A DNA stretch of 64,000 nucleotides from Hemileia vastatrix. Its lineage: Eukaryota; Basidiomycota; Pucciniomycetes; Pucciniales; Zaghouaniaceae. The notes below the pieces were generated by a model. That model was not told the DNA's origin and made no database searches. It saw only the letters and a program-made list of their open reading frames with translations. Made by a program: the position numbers and the translations under genes. Location: positions 19,394,106 to 19,458,105 of the forward strand of contig JASXTE010000001.1 in the NCBI GenBank assembly GCA_030280995.1, in the 5' to 3' direction. Shown here piece by piece: positions 1 to 12,100 of this stretch; the stretch's first letter is position 1; every line of letters starts with the position of its first letter.

Positions 1-905
1 TAATACTTAGGTGTTGCTTCATATAAGCGTAATACAGTGTTAATTTGGTTTCTAGAGGTTGGAAAATCCCAATAGCAGTTTCAGAAAGCAGGGTGCCAAC
101 TAAACTGAAGAATTGGATCAGTAATTGTTATCTGTTGAAGAAATTGGATTACTTAATTGGGTACTTACAGATTGGAAGCTCATCAAATTTGTAAGCAGCT
201 GGAATCTGGACTGTTGAAGGATTTTGGATGGATGTAGTAGGAGGATCAACCAGATGGAGGTATGGATCTTCATGGTCATCCTCTAAATGGTGTTGAGAGT
301 ATGAACTAAAAGGAGGAAGTTCCTGTGGCCTGGTTGGAGCAGCAGGGCTGTTGTTGTTGTTGTTGTTGATATTGTTTCTTGGCTCAGTTTTTTGGGTGTT
401 TACTGGTACTATGTGGCTGTTTTCTGATTGAATTCGGAAGTTTGGAGCCTGATTTTTGCTTCCCAGCAGGGCAATAGGGCCCCCGACGTTGGGCAGGTGG
501 CCTGGACGTTATCTAGAAGCCTGGGAGATAATTTTGAATCTGTTTTAGCTGAATTTTCTGAGATAAATGCTGTTTCTTGCAATGATAAAGCAGGTCTTTT
601 GGAGAGAGTTCTGGGGACAGAGTGGAGTGATCTTCTGGATGGAGCTGAAGATAGAGAAGAGGAAGAAGGACCTAGCTCTGGGGATCTAGTAGGAGATCCA
701 GAGATGTATTTGTGTTAAGGTGAAGGTGGTTGTATAGGATAATTGGGGTCTCTGTCACATTTTTTCTTTTTGGAGTTGCAAGAATCACAGGCTTTGTTGT
801 TAAGTTTGGCTTCAGGAGTTGGAAGAGTGAAAGTGCAAGTTCTGCACATGTGGATGCAATATTTACAAGCATAGTCTTTAGGAGCAGTGAAACAAGGTCT
901 GATGG
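1..905 (-). pseudogene. Antisense zinc-cluster gene, second of pair (decayed, runs off window)
   Basis: Read leftwards, the strand encodes a cysteine cluster at about 757-870: CKYCIHMCRTC, a 15-residue loop, then CDSCNSKKKKC. Each half is C-x2-C-x6-C. A Ser/Pro-rich tail and an Asn run from the (TTG)n tract follow. A GTAAGT donor lies at 163-168, with possible acceptors at 132-134 or 105-107. Downstream sequence reads as a W-x-P stretch followed by RLYEATPKY. The intact gene at 44521-45320 has a similar W-x-P stretch followed by IYDAT...Y, so I treat the two as one family. Stops occur at TGA and TAA codons that look like former CGA and CAA. The start codon and exact joints are uncertain. DNA binding is inferred only from the cluster. 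Confidence 0.5.
349..371. repeat. (TTG)n microsatellite
   Basis: About seven TTG units. On the minus strand they encode an Asn run inside the decayed zinc-cluster gene. Confidence 0.9.
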
Positions 906-1079
906 GTCAAAATCTGGTGATCTGACCATTATCTGTGATGGGACAACAATGGAGGGAAAAGAGATAAAAGAAAATTTTTAATCAGTGATGTGTAGATGAT
1001 GAAGAGAAAGTGTAAGTTCAGTAGGGCAGTTTAGGAGTATTCTGCATAGAATTGGCTCCGTCCTTTTATGAAAAGTGTG

Positions 1080-1490
1080 GTAAGTCCATCAAGACTTTTA
1101 AATGAATGCTGTGGTCAGTCCATCAAGACTTTAAACTGAAAAATGGTATAGTCCCCCAAGACTATAAACTGAGGATGGTTTGATGGTTGAGTCCTTCAGG
1201 ACTATAAATTGATAATGTGGTGTTGGTGTGATTCTGGCAGAGGGCATCAAAAGGGGGAGTCTCTGAATTTAGTTAAGGCAAGTGTGGGGGTAACTGATGA
1301 GCTGGAATCTCTGTAGAACAGTTACCCCAGAATGTTAGTTTATTTCTTAGATCATTAATGGTTTGATCTCTGGTTTTGTCTTTATGATTTAGGTTTTGAG
1401 TCCCCCAAGACTATAATATGAGGGCTGTTAGTCCCCCAAGACTTAAAACTGAGGATGAGTCCCAAAAGACTGTAAACTGAGGAGTTTTTA
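1080..1490. repeat. Degenerate AGTCC...AAGACT minisatellite
   Basis: A 20-35 bp motif, roughly AGTCCCCCAAGACTATAAA followed by CTGAGG, recurs about eight times in two clusters (1080-1210 and 1395-1485). It separates the two antisense zinc-cluster genes and has no coding sense. Confidence 0.75.
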
Positions 1491-1568
1491 ATGTTTGGCT
1501 ACATTCAGGAAGTCTAGAGAGTGGTCAAGAATTTCATTTCTAAGTCAAAAGGTAAATTCAAGAATCAA

Positions 1569-2457
1569 TTACAGAAGAGAATCAAGAGATGAAACAAAGT
1601 GTTCAGCATTAGTCTTGAACTGGTGGATGAGGTGTCTTATTTTCTCAATTTCCTGTGGATATTTGGAATTTGTGGATTGGAAGTAGTTTATAATGAGTTG
1701 TTTTTGTTGAGAGGAGTTTTGTTGGAACTTTTCCTTGATGGTGAGCAATTGATTGGGTGGTGGTGTTTCAATTGTTCCCACATTGTCCTCATCACTGTCT
1801 GGATGGGAATGAGCTGGTAATTCATCAGCTTAAATTTCAGTATGGAGAAGTATTGGTTTTACCATCAGAAGGACCAGGTATGGCAGAGCTAGTGTTTGTA
1901 GTGGTGTTTGAACTCTTTTTGGAAGGGTGTCACTACGCAATATAGGGGGTGGACTTGCTAGCAAGTCCTCAACCTGAACTCAGATGGAACTCAGATGGAA
2001 CTCAGACTGAACTCATACTGAACCCATACTGAACTCTACTTGAACACCCACCTAAAACTGTTCTGCTGAGTGGTGTTCATCCCTGATTGAATGGTTCCTT
2101 TATCAATAGCTCAATGTGTGTTCAATCTATGGTGAGTTTGGGTCCAAGGTTGCGGACTTGCTAGCAAGTCCGCCCCCCATATTGTGTGGTGTGTAACTTG
2201 TTGATTAATCTGGGTATCAGGATGGAAGGCCTAGATCTTTTGGTTTTTCTGGAAGATGGACCAGGTTGAGGGAGAGGTGAATCAGTTGCAGATGATAATG
2301 GACCAGGTCTGGAGCAAGATTTCTTTCTGGAATAGCAGGCATCACAAGCAATTCTGTATGGATGAATTAGTGGTGTTATGGTGCAGATGAGGTTATGGTC
2401 AATACAGTATTGACAGGGACCCATTTCAGAGATTGATTTTGAAAAATGTGTGAACAT
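1569..2457 (-). pseudogene. Antisense zinc-cluster gene, first of pair (split by a MITE)
   Basis: The reading starts at the methionine at 2457 (an in-frame open stretch reaches 2577). It encodes CQYCIDHNLIC, a 12-residue loop and CDACYSRKKSC, spaced C-x2-C-x6-C-x12-C-x2-C-x6-C. This fits Zn2Cys6 spacing, but the basic RKK half comes second. A Pro/Ser/Arg-rich segment follows. The frame then enters a CACTA-type MITE at 2191. Removing the MITE with one copy of its TGT duplication rejoins LHPSKKSSNTTTNTSS in frame. A further open stretch (1781-1569) is Gln/Lys-rich and probably helical. The gene sits directly beside the LTR at 2572-3588 and reads away from it. Nuclear DNA binding is inferred from the motif only. 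Confidence 0.6.
1931..2191 (+). mobile_element. CACTA-type MITE, copy 1
   Basis: A 261-bp non-autonomous element starting CACTACGCAATAT and ending ATATTGTGTGGTG (inverted, CACCACACAATAT). It is flanked by the 3-bp duplication TGT (1928-1930, 2192-2194). Each end holds the perfect 18-bp palindrome GGACTTGCTAGCAAGTCC (1951-1968 and 2154-2171). The CACTA terminus and 3-bp duplication are those of the CACTA (EnSpm/CMC) superfamily. No transposase is present. Confidence 0.85.
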
Positions 2458-2571
2458 GGTGGTTTTGGTGAAGGAAACTGCAGAAATTCTCAATTGGAGG
2501 GAGGATGTGGTCTTCCAACATTGGCAGAGGCCTTTGTTGGTCTGTTTGTCACTGTTTTTGTATATCTTAAT

Positions 2572-3588
2572 TGACATTGGTCGAATAATTACGTAATATT
2601 TTGGTTTTATTCAGTGCATATTGGGACTATGGGTATGTGGGTACTACCATTGGATAGCCCCAGTTTTTCTCTATATTTGATGTCTTTTTGACATTTTTCA
2701 TATTCTAAGTTTTAAGGGGTCATTTGCTCACTTTTCATTTATGAAAGATAGCTGTTTGATCTTGTATTTTGTGTTTTATGGGCTAAACTTAAGTCTTAGG
2801 TTAAAGTCCTTAGTACCATTAAGTAGAGCTAATTTGGCTCTATATTGTATGTCACAATTTTGTCATAGTTTAATTTGGTGTTTTAAGGGTTTTAGTAGTT
2901 GTGGTGCATTTTTCTAAGTATTTTGGGCTTTATTGGAGGTTTTTGGTGGCTTTCTGGCTTCAGGTAGGTCTGGCTGCTTCTAGGCGGGCGGCCTGCATTG
3001 GTTATAGAAGGCTGGGAAGAATTTCTAGAGGGTTTTTATTCAATTTGGCTGTCAAAGCGCCAAATTTGTTGCTGTGCATGGATTTTTTAGATGGTGGTCT
3101 GTGTGTACATACTGAATAAGACAGTTTGAGGCAACTTTAATTATCATACATTCATCCAGAGGTGATATCATTGTTTCTCACTCAGTTTTCACTATTTTTT
3201 TGGCCACAAATGGCTGTGTTTGTTTCATGGTTAGTTCTTCATTTAACTCAACTTTGGAAACTGGTTTCTCTGGTGTAGCTTTGCAACCTGCATCAAGTAT
3301 TATTGCTGTTTTCTGTGCAACAAGTGCACAGTGTTTTGTTTTTCTGGTGTGAATCTTTCTGCATTTCTGGTATCTGGTTCTTTGTTTCTCAGTGGTCTGC
3401 TATTGGCTACTATCTTGACTTGTGAAGAAGTCAAGAAGTGTGTTGGAAGTGGTATTGTAACAGTCTCTAATTTTCTGTAGCAAATAAATCTCACATAGTA
3501 TTTCTTAAGGGGACAGGGGGTTTTCTCTCCAGTTTTACTCCAAATTCCTTGGTCAAGGCGCATAGCTAGTACTATAGGATTGTCTACA
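2572..3588 (+). mobile_element. LTR, probably the 3' LTR of an element extending left of the window
   Basis: This shares its terminus with the solo LTR at 41787-42731. Both end in the same run (CTAGTACTATAGGATTGTC then TACA), and both share the preceding GGGACAGG...CTTGGTCAAGG segment and a GTGCATATT box near the 5' end. The left edge is approximate, taken from that alignment. Calling it the 3' LTR is inference, from its position beside antisense zinc-cluster genes as in the two gypsy elements at 35-58 kb. Confidence 0.6.
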
Positions 3589-3850
3589 ATATATTGATGA
3601 AGTATTTGTTAATGACTATCAAAAATCTTGACTGAGAGTCAGAAAAGTGAAGAAATATTACAGAAGACTGCATAGTTTTTTCCAAAAATATCATCGGTTA
3701 GTATGAATCACTTCAAGGCACAGGTAAAAAAAATTTTATTCACATTTACTAATATGATAGATACTGAAGGTCCTAATCAAAATAAGTAATTGGTTATGGC
3801 CCTAAATACAGTAAAATATACTACAAATTTGGTAGATACTTCCAGATAAA
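3589..3850. other. AT-rich DNA, nothing recognised
   Basis: No coding sense, repeat or RNA gene seen. Confidence 0.6.
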
Positions 3851-3912
3851 AGGGGTTTTTAAATTTAGAAATCTTTCATTTTAAAATTCCTCTTTTTTCA
3901 CCAAATCAGCTA

Positions 3913-3957
<45 letters not shown>

Positions 3958-4066
3958 CTCATTTTCTAAGAGCACATTTTTAATGATAGTTGAAGGTAAT
4001 TTTGTGACTTTTTTTTGTTGTGAAACACCCTTTAAATAATTTTAGATTCCTAACACTGAAACCCCC
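3851..4066. mobile_element. Short Harbinger-like MITE (diverged)
   Basis: Collinear with the element at 6066-6263: a GGGG...AAATTTAGAAATC left end, a CCTCTTTTTTCACC core, and an AACACTGAAACCCCC right end followed by TAA. A (TA)n tract has expanded inside it. Confidence 0.55.
3914..3954. repeat. (TA)n microsatellite
   Basis: About 40 bp of alternating TA inside the short MITE. Confidence 0.95.
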
Positions 4067-4379
4067 TAATATGCTAAGCTCTAAGAAAGTAGAAAAAAGT
4101 AACATCACATTGAGACAAAGCTAACATTAGGGTATATTAAAATACATGAATCTCCCACTTAATTAATAGCAGATAAGTAATGAAATACCCTAATTATTTT
4201 CCATCATTTTTGTTTGACCATAAATGGGTTATTTGGTGTGGGAATAACCAAAGTTTGAGTTTAGTTGGAAATTAATTTAATGTATGAGATCCACCACTAT
4301 GACTGAAAATTAATGGATTAATTTAATTTTATTGTCACCTATGCCTAGTGATTATAGATAAGAATCCTCTACCATCAAT

Positions 4380-4547
4380 CACCGCACAATATTTGAGCAT
4401 GAATTTCTAGAAAGTCCTCAACTTGAACTTAAATGGAACTCAAATAGAATACAACTTCAACTCATTCAAAGAAGGTACTGTATTGGGATTGAATTTAAGC
4501 TTTAACTCCTTTAAACATGTAATTAAATCTTTTCTAATAGTTAGTGA
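4380..4547 (+). mobile_element. CACTA-type MITE fragment
   Basis: It begins CACCGCACAATAT, and the first 70 bp or so (AAAGTCCTCAACTTGAAC...) match the left end of the MITE at 1931. The rest has diverged and no right terminus is recognisable. Confidence 0.5.
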
Positions 4548-4797
4548 CACCACAAAATATGGGAGATGGATTTTCTAGAAAGTCCAAAACCTTGGATCCA
4601 AGTTAACCACAGATTTAACACACTTTGAGCTATTAAAAAAGGAAACATACAATCATTGATGAACACTACTTATCTGAACATTTTTAGGTGTGTTTTCAAG
4701 TAGAGTTTTGTATGAGTTCAGTCTGAGTTCCATCTGGGTTCCATCTGAGTTCAGACTAGGAAATTGCTAGCAAGTCCACCCCCTATATAGTGCAGTG
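4548..4797 (-). mobile_element. CACTA-type MITE, copy 2
   Basis: It is in reverse orientation to copy 1, begins CACCACAAAATAT and ends TATATAGTGCAGTG. The 3-bp duplication TGA lies at 4545-4547 and 4798-4800. The subterminal palindromes have decayed but are recognisable (GCTAGCAAGTCC on the right). Confidence 0.8.
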
Positions 4798-6065
4798 TGA
4801 GTGTCAATGGCTCTCTTGGTCTAGAAGATTTATTTGGAGGTTCCTCGAGGATCTTGAGTGAATTATTGGACTTTCAAAGGCAATGTACGTATTTCTTTAT
4901 CCTTTTGATTATTTTACTCAAATTAAAGAGGTAAGAATATAAAATTATTATTATAATTAATGAGTTAGAAGTATGTGAATGTAAATACTAAAAATAATAA
5001 TAAATAGTAATAAATATTTAAGTATTGTAAGTGTTTTGGTAATATAAGTAAGTAATGGAATGAATCCAAAACAACCAAAAGAGAGGCCTTTATATAGGCA
5101 AAGGAGAGACAGAGCATGGTAATAAAATTCTAAAAACAGTAGTATGAGAGAGAGGAAAAGGAATATTCCAGAAGCAATATTTTCAAAAAATAAAGTTGTT
5201 CTAAAAAGAAGGCATCAAAAAATTGTATTTACTGTATATGACAGAAATATATTAATGTATTTAAAATTTACTGTAAATGTCAATTTTAAATAAGTAATTT
5301 GAATTTTTTTTAGGTAGTTAATTTTATTTGAATATTAAATTTTTATTTTTATTTATTTTAATATTAATTTAAATTTCTTTTAACCTGTCATTGAGCACGG
5401 TGTTAGAAGATAGAAATATAAGGGACATTTTAATATTAATTTTAATTATTCACTAACTTTACCATTTTGAAATTAGTTAATTTGTTGTAGGTAAATTTAA
5501 TGTAAATAAATTATAATTAATAAAATTAAAATAATAAGGTGTAGCTTCATCCAGTAAATAATTAATTATTTTACTGGGTAAGTCTAGCAGCCTGGCTGAC
5601 AGTGAGAGTGAAATGAAACAGTTTTAAAATTTAAATGAAAGTAATTCAGCAATTATTTTTTTAAAAAAATTATACTATTATCACATATGTTAAAATAAGT
5701 TTTTAAAATTATTTTTCAATACGGAGCTGGAAAACTGCTTAAAATTTTTGATCTTACCAGTATTTATTTTACTCTAGTTTATAATTTATGTATAATTTTT
5801 TGAAAAATTTTAAACATGATGATTAACAATCTGGTATTGAAGAAAATATTTTGCCAGAATTTTTCACTTTATGATTATCAGAAAAAGCATATACATTGAT
5901 GATTTTTAGATCCATTTTATGATATCTCAAGAATATTCAACCCAATATTAAATACATGAAATGTGAAATTTGATATATGTCTGGAAATTTGTACTCAGTA
6001 TGTAAATCCAAATCAAGAATGCATATAAATGATGAAAGTTATAATGAATATTCATACTTAAAATA
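4798..6065. other. AT-rich DNA without recognised genes
   Basis: No convincing coding frame. A TATA-like CCTTTATATAGG lies near 5090 on the plus strand, but nothing downstream supports a gene. This may be remnants of older elements. Confidence 0.5.
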
Positions 6066-6263
6066 GGAGGTATCAAATTTAGAAATCTTCCATTTCAAAA
6101 CACCTCTTTTTTCCACCATATCAAACATGATTATTTTTTCAAATATGCCATATTGTGCCCGAAAAACACCTTTTTACTCAGAATTAATGTCAATTTTGTG
6201 GCTTTCTTTTTGTGTTGTAAAATACCTTTGAAATAATTAAAAATTTCTAACTTTGATACCCCC
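6066..6263. mobile_element. Short Harbinger-like MITE
   Basis: A 198-bp element with inverted ends GGAGGTATCAAATTTAGAAA and its counterpart AATTTCTAACTTTGATACCC plus CC. It is flanked by TA on the left and TAA on the right. The terminal GGGGGTATCAAAGTT is shared with the large SANT/TET elements of this window, which suggests mobilisation by the same transposase. Confidence 0.7.
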
Positions 6264-6762
6264 TAATAAGTAAGTATAAGCATATTGATATTGGATATAA
6301 TTATGTGTATTAGCATTAAATATGCATATGAAAAGTTAAATTGAATATGAATAATATAAATCATATTCAGTATGCATATGAAAATTTGTATTGAATAAAA
6401 ATATTCATATTCTAATTAAGTATTATTATTTATTACATATTCTATAATTTGAATTTATTCAATTTATTTTATTTTACTCAGTTTCTGTTTATCATATTAT
6501 ATTTTAATTTATGGATTTGTATTTTATTGGTTTTGTTTCATTCATTTTTTGATATTTATTTTCTTTAATTTTACAACATCATAATATGTTATACCATATT
6601 ATATTTGATTATAGGATATTTTATAAATACTTTTTGATTTAAATTTTATGTAACTTGATTCAATTTATTAATTTAATCTAACGATATTTCTTTTTTATTT
6701 TTTTAATATAGTATGATTTTTAATTATGTTATTTTCATTTTATATACACTTACTATATATTA
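6264..6762. other. AT-rich DNA, nothing recognised
   Basis: Very AT-rich, with no coding sense or repeat structure that I can support. Confidence 0.6.
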
Positions 6763-6919
6763 GGTGGTGTCAAAAATAGCCAATCTGCAACTAAATTAAT
6801 TGTAGATAAAAATCCTTATACCCCAATTATTTTCTGGAATTATTTTTGAAAATAATTGGGTTATTAGACATTTTAAATCTCAATGTTCACCCCTTATCTT
6901 ACATTTTCATCCTTAATTT

Positions 6920-7000
6920 TTTATAACCACATCTTGGAACCATTTCTGGATTTTCCAGCCTCCCTACTTTGCTGCACATTCCCATCATGTCTATTCCTAT
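6920..7000 (+). promoter_or_regulatory. Subterminal CCACATCTTGGA motif
   Basis: AACCACATCTTGGAACC lies at about 6926-6942. The related ends at 25.4, 58.4, 61.9 and 62.5 kb carry three or four copies of this box between terminus and SANT gene. It is a candidate transposase or SANT-protein binding site, inferred from repetition only. Confidence 0.4.
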
Positions 7001-7068
7001 ATTCCATTCAGATTCCTCCCCATCTCATCTGCTCATTTATTTAACTTTTTATTGTCAAATATCTTAAC

Positions 7069-7724
7069 ATGCCTTGTTGTAACACATCTTCTCAAAGGAA
7101 GCCTTCCCCAACTTGTTCTTCAAATCCAACTACTACCTCTTTCCTCTTATCAGCTAAGAAATCAAAGATCATTCAACTAAAAAAAGATGATCACTTCATA
7201 ATTATCAGCTGGCTAAAAACTAAAACTAATTATCATTCTTGTTTTGGTACTGAGAATGCAACTAAAGTAGGATGCCCCTGCATCAAAAGTCAATGTCTAT
7301 CTTCTAATGGGTAAAAAAAATTAAGAAATAAAACAAAGAGAAGGATTGATTTTTTTCCAAAAAGGATGTCTGAATGCTTCAAGCACTATTGATCCAAAGA
7401 CAAGAAGGCTAAGACTCTTTTATCTTCCACTGTTTTTTGGATTACTGACATTTATATCAGTTAGAAAATTAAATCTATAGATAATAAATTTGACTCTTTA
7501 TGCCTTTACTATAAATAGCTGGATTATATATTTTGAGAGCAAGCTGATTTTAATCATGTAAACATGTGAAATGGAGAAGATTCTATCTCCAAACATGTTA
7601 TTGAGAGAAATCTTTTTGAATCCTCTTCCAACACTCAAGCCTCCCCTCTTTTAAATTCAAGCAATCAATATATCTTTTCTAAAGATTCTTATGGTGATTT
7701 AAACCAGCCTAACCTAGCTCCAGT
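7069..7724 (+). pseudogene. SANT/Myb-like transposon protein, copy S1
   Basis: This is the only copy here that keeps an ATG (MPCCNTSSQRKPS...); the others have ATT. The QLKKDDHFIIISWLKTK stretch and CFGTENATKVG match the Myb/SANT-like region of the family. Further on, in frame with stops, are FKHY..KDKKAKTLLSSTVF, a KSIDNKFDSLC box and an acidic SISKHVIE..LFESSSNTQ tail. The exon ends near 7724 and the second half has been lost. In PIF/Harbinger elements a SANT-like partner helps bring the transposase to the ends. That role is family knowledge, not shown here. Confidence 0.6.
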
Positions 7725-7966
7725 GAGTTATTTTCTTGTATCAAGTTGATTTATTTCTTTTTTTGTTTGATTGATAACTAGTTTTTTATCTTTCCAATTT
7801 CCAATGTTCTTAATTTAATGTACATAAAAGTATTTTATAATTTCTTGTGTATTTCATTACTCTATCCATAATCAGTTGAATAACATATCAAGAAATATAA
7901 CAAATTCATTTTTAATTGGTCCTGATGGCAAAATCTTATGCACTATTTTGTACTTCTCTGTGTTTT

Positions 7967-9145
7967 TGTCAGTGTATGCTAGTATTTAAGTATGATTTAA
8001 TAGTAAATATTATTGGTCCTACCACTTATTTTTAAATGATTTAGTGATTAAACCTCAGGCAAAGACTAATAAAATATTTATGCTCAATATTAACTTACAA
8101 TATCTGGATTGGTTCAGACTAGTGGTAGAACATAGGTTTAGAAAATATAGTTATAGCTAACAAAAAGATAATATCAGTTTATAAATTCTTTACAATATAT
8201 TTTTATATGATAATAATTGTATTATAATGTTTATTTGAGCTGTAGTAAGTAAGTGATGTGCAATAACCCATCAAATCCTCCCTTACTTACACCAAAATCC
8301 ACTGGAGTACACAGACCTTCAATCCAGATGATGTCACTGCTATCCCCAGAAACTACAGCACTGTGAGGGCTCATCAACTCCCCATGGCTTCCAATTCAAG
8401 AATTTTAAACACCCAGACCTCCAGTAAGGACCCTACAAAACACAATTAATGATATCATAAACCCAAACCATAAATAGAGAAAACAGATAAAAGCAGATAC
8501 CATAAAGAAACAGGTAAAATAACTCATCCAAAGATTATAGAATAATACACCAAGAATATAAAGAACAAAATAAATTTTCCAAGCCCCCAATAACATCCTC
8601 AAGAATCCATATTTACCCAGTAATGATACCCTAACCCATAAATCCTTGAAATTCCACCAAAGGAAGCATAATATGTTAGCTAAACTGGATATATGTGCCT
8701 GGAAAAGGTGTATATGTCTGTGTAGACATGGTGAGTCCATTGAATACCTCCATATGACCTAAAATAAGCATAAAAATAAAACTTATAGTCTATATAGAGA
8801 TTAAAACCTGCTTATAGACCTATATATACATAATATAACTACATATTTCACTGAATATGAGTTTTATGCATACATATAAGCTAATATTTACATCTATAAT
8901 TACTTAATATCACTTAAGATAAGTATATTATGACTCCATTAGCACCTTAATAAGTATTATGGGGCTATGGATAATCTATTTAAACCTATATAAGTCATTT
9001 GATAGTGTAATAAATATATATATAAGCATAATAGCCATATATATAAGTATTATAACCATAATTTTTACTTATAATCTTAATGTAATTAAGGTTATCTTAT
9101 TTTAAGCATAAGAAATACTCACTCCTGGGGATACCTAGGCTGACA
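7967..9145 (-). repeat. 3' LTR of the chromodomain gypsy
   Basis: Matches 15626-16799 throughout, for example the shared CTCCCTTACTTACACC/ATACC box and the AAGTATTATAACCATAATTT stretch. Open frames in it have no coding sense. Confidence 0.9.
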
Positions 9146-9191
9146 CTCCCTCACCCAAAAAATTAATAATATTAAATGCTAAACATTTGAA

Positions 9192-12100
9192 TTAATAAGT
9201 AAGGAGTGGATAGAATGATAATTTAAACATTTCTATATTACATATACTGCATTTTACAGTATTATTTTGGTTTGAATTTTTCAAGAATTTTTTGAGATCA
9301 GAGATTTCATTTTCAGGAATCCACTGGTAATATTCACTTGATTTATTTTTAAACCTGAATAGATACTCAACTCCCTTTTCTTTATTAAGGTGTCTCATTT
9401 TAAGTATCTTTTCAATATCTGTCTTTTCAACCATTTTATCAGGTTTCTGTTTATGCCTTCCTGATCTTCTTGGAAATAGAGAAGTATCATTAGAATGGTA
9501 TGGTTTTATAAGAGAAATAAGAAATACTGGATGTTTTCTATCATATGCTGCATATAATATAACTTCAACAGCATTGTTACCAACCATCTTTTTTTACAAA
9601 AAATGGTCCAATGAATAGATCTTTCAATTTAAAATTAGCATTTATATTGAAATTTAGTTTAGAATTTAGGACTAAATAGCCCTCTTTGAATATTTGTTTT
9701 ATATGTTCTTTGTCACATCTTTTTTTCTCATTCTCAAATGCCTTATTAATACATTCTTGAGCATGCGTTCTGCATAATTGTTGCATTTGAAGAAAAGATT
9801 TTTTACCCAGATGGATATCCAATCTAGGTAGTTTATTAAGAGTTTTAGCAGGGTTATTAGTTAGATAACCCAACAATAACTCAAATGGCTTTTTTCAAGT
9901 GACATAATGTACTGTACTAATGTATGCAAATTCTAAACCAATGATAAGGGTTATCCAATCATGAGTGAATTTTTCATTGTCTTTAAAGTCAAGATAAAAA
10001 TCACAAAATCATTTTGTCATATCTTCTAAGGTTTGTATCATTCTTTCTGCCAGCCCATCAGTTTGTGGATGGTGTGCTGTAGAGAGTTTTAATTGAAAAC
10101 CTGAAAAATCCATAAGTGATGTCCGGAAATCAGAAGTAAATTTTGAATCTCTGTCTGAAAATATTGCTTTTGGGAATCCTGCTATATTTAACATTTTTGT
10201 CCACCATAAAAAAGCCAAGTCCTTTCCAAAGACCTCTTTGTGGGTAGGAATAAATTTAAACATTTTTTTAAATAGATCTACAATTGCCAAGCAGGAGTTA
10301 TAGCTCTTATGCTGTGCTTTGGCAAACCTGTTACAAAGTCCATGTTAACTATTTTTCATGGAGCCTTTGATTGCTCAATTTGTTGTGAAAACCAGCTCTT
10401 TTTCCTGTCAATAATTTTGATTTTTGACAAGAATCACATGTCTCAACATCTTTTTGAACATCATCCCACATGTTAATCCACCAAGCTGTATTTTTTACTC
10501 TGGTTAATGTTTTATGGAAGTCAAAATGACCTACTAATATATTATCATGAAATATACTTAACAATAACTCCTTCATTGAAGGTGGAATTAAAATTATATT
10601 ACTTAATTTTTTTCTATAATATATAAAACCATCCTCAATGGAAAATTTACCTTTTTCTAATACTTCGCTATATTTTGTGGTAATGTTTTTATTAAAACTT
10701 TCATTGAAGCATTAGATGGATCATTTAATATTTTAGTAAGTCTACTCAAGTCAGGATCTGAAGAATAATTATCAAGATTTTTTTACAAAAATTCATCCAC
10801 AAGATCTATAATATAAATGCCATAAATGTTAATAATCTCTGTTTCAGGAACATAAGCTGGATTATCATCATTATAAGGTGGAGGTACTCTAGATAACAAA
10901 TCTAAATTAGAGTGTAAAGTTCCTGCTCTATGTGTAATAGTCATCCATCCTCTGTATTCTTGTACAGCCAATTGCCATCTAAACATATGCCTATTAGGAG
11001 TTTTCATGTTTAAGAATGACTTAGCTGCACTACAGTCAGTTATAAAGTCAAATTTTTGGTCCTCAAGGTTATAATTTAGCTTCTCAAAAGCCCATAATAC
11101 TTCCAAAAACTTAATTTAAGTGGAGCCATATTTAAATTTACTACTTCTTAAAGTACGTGAAATATGGCAAATTACTACTTCTGACATTTTTCCTTCAATA
11201 AGTTATTTTTGATGCAAAGCAGCACCCAAACCAATAAAACTTGCATCAGTATACAAGACAAAAGTAATTGGAAATCTGGTAATCCCAAGATGGGAGCTGT
11301 CATCAAACATTCCTTCAACTTATCAAAAGCCTGTTGTCTTTCATTTTTCTAAATGAAAGCTTCTGATTTCTTTATCAGTGTGGTCAATGGTGCAGCAATT
11401 AATTGGTAGTTTTTTATATATTGTCTATAATAACCACACATTCCAAAAAAAATTGTACATCCTTTAAATTCTGAGGAATTCAAATATTTCTTATTGCAGC
11501 CACCTTATTTTGGTCAACACAAATTTTTATGCCATATACAATATGACAAAGCACTTTTAAAGACTCAAACCAAAATTTACATTTTTTAAATGCAAGAGTC
11601 ATTTTTACTTCATCCATCTTCTGAAATAACTTCTTCAAATGGATTAAGTGTTCATTATATGTCTTAGAAAGCACTATGATGTAATCAAAGTATACCATTA
11701 GCCATCCTTCAATCATTTCATTATGGAAGTTATATCCATTAACTTCTGGAATAATGAAGTAGCATCTTTTGGTCCAAATAAAATCCTGACATATTTAAAA
11801 ATTCCCATATGTGTTGTTATCTGTAAAAAGCTCTGTGAGTTCTTTTAAACAGGAATTTGATGGTACCCTTTATTTCCTTCTAGGCAACTTATGAATTTAG
11901 CACCTTTAAGGGTAGCATGTATAGAGGCAATACTTTCCAAGGGATCAAATAATCTACTCTAAATGTATTTATTGCTCTATAATCTCCACACATTCTTGAT
12001 TTATCTTGTTCATAAGAAATTAGCACTAGTGATATCACACAATATTTTAGTGTAGTTTCAACCTTTTCAATAATTTTCATGTTTAAAAAAATCTTAATAT

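Noticed and set aside
428..981. Plus-strand open frames at 428-718 and 730-981
   Set aside because: The minus strand carries the cysteine cluster and Asn run. The plus frames are shadows, and the first uses a TTG start.
8405..8740. 111-residue hydrophobic open frame, with a relative at 16064-16258
   Set aside because: Both lie inside gypsy LTRs at equivalent places and the frame is not kept. LTR sequence, not a membrane protein.
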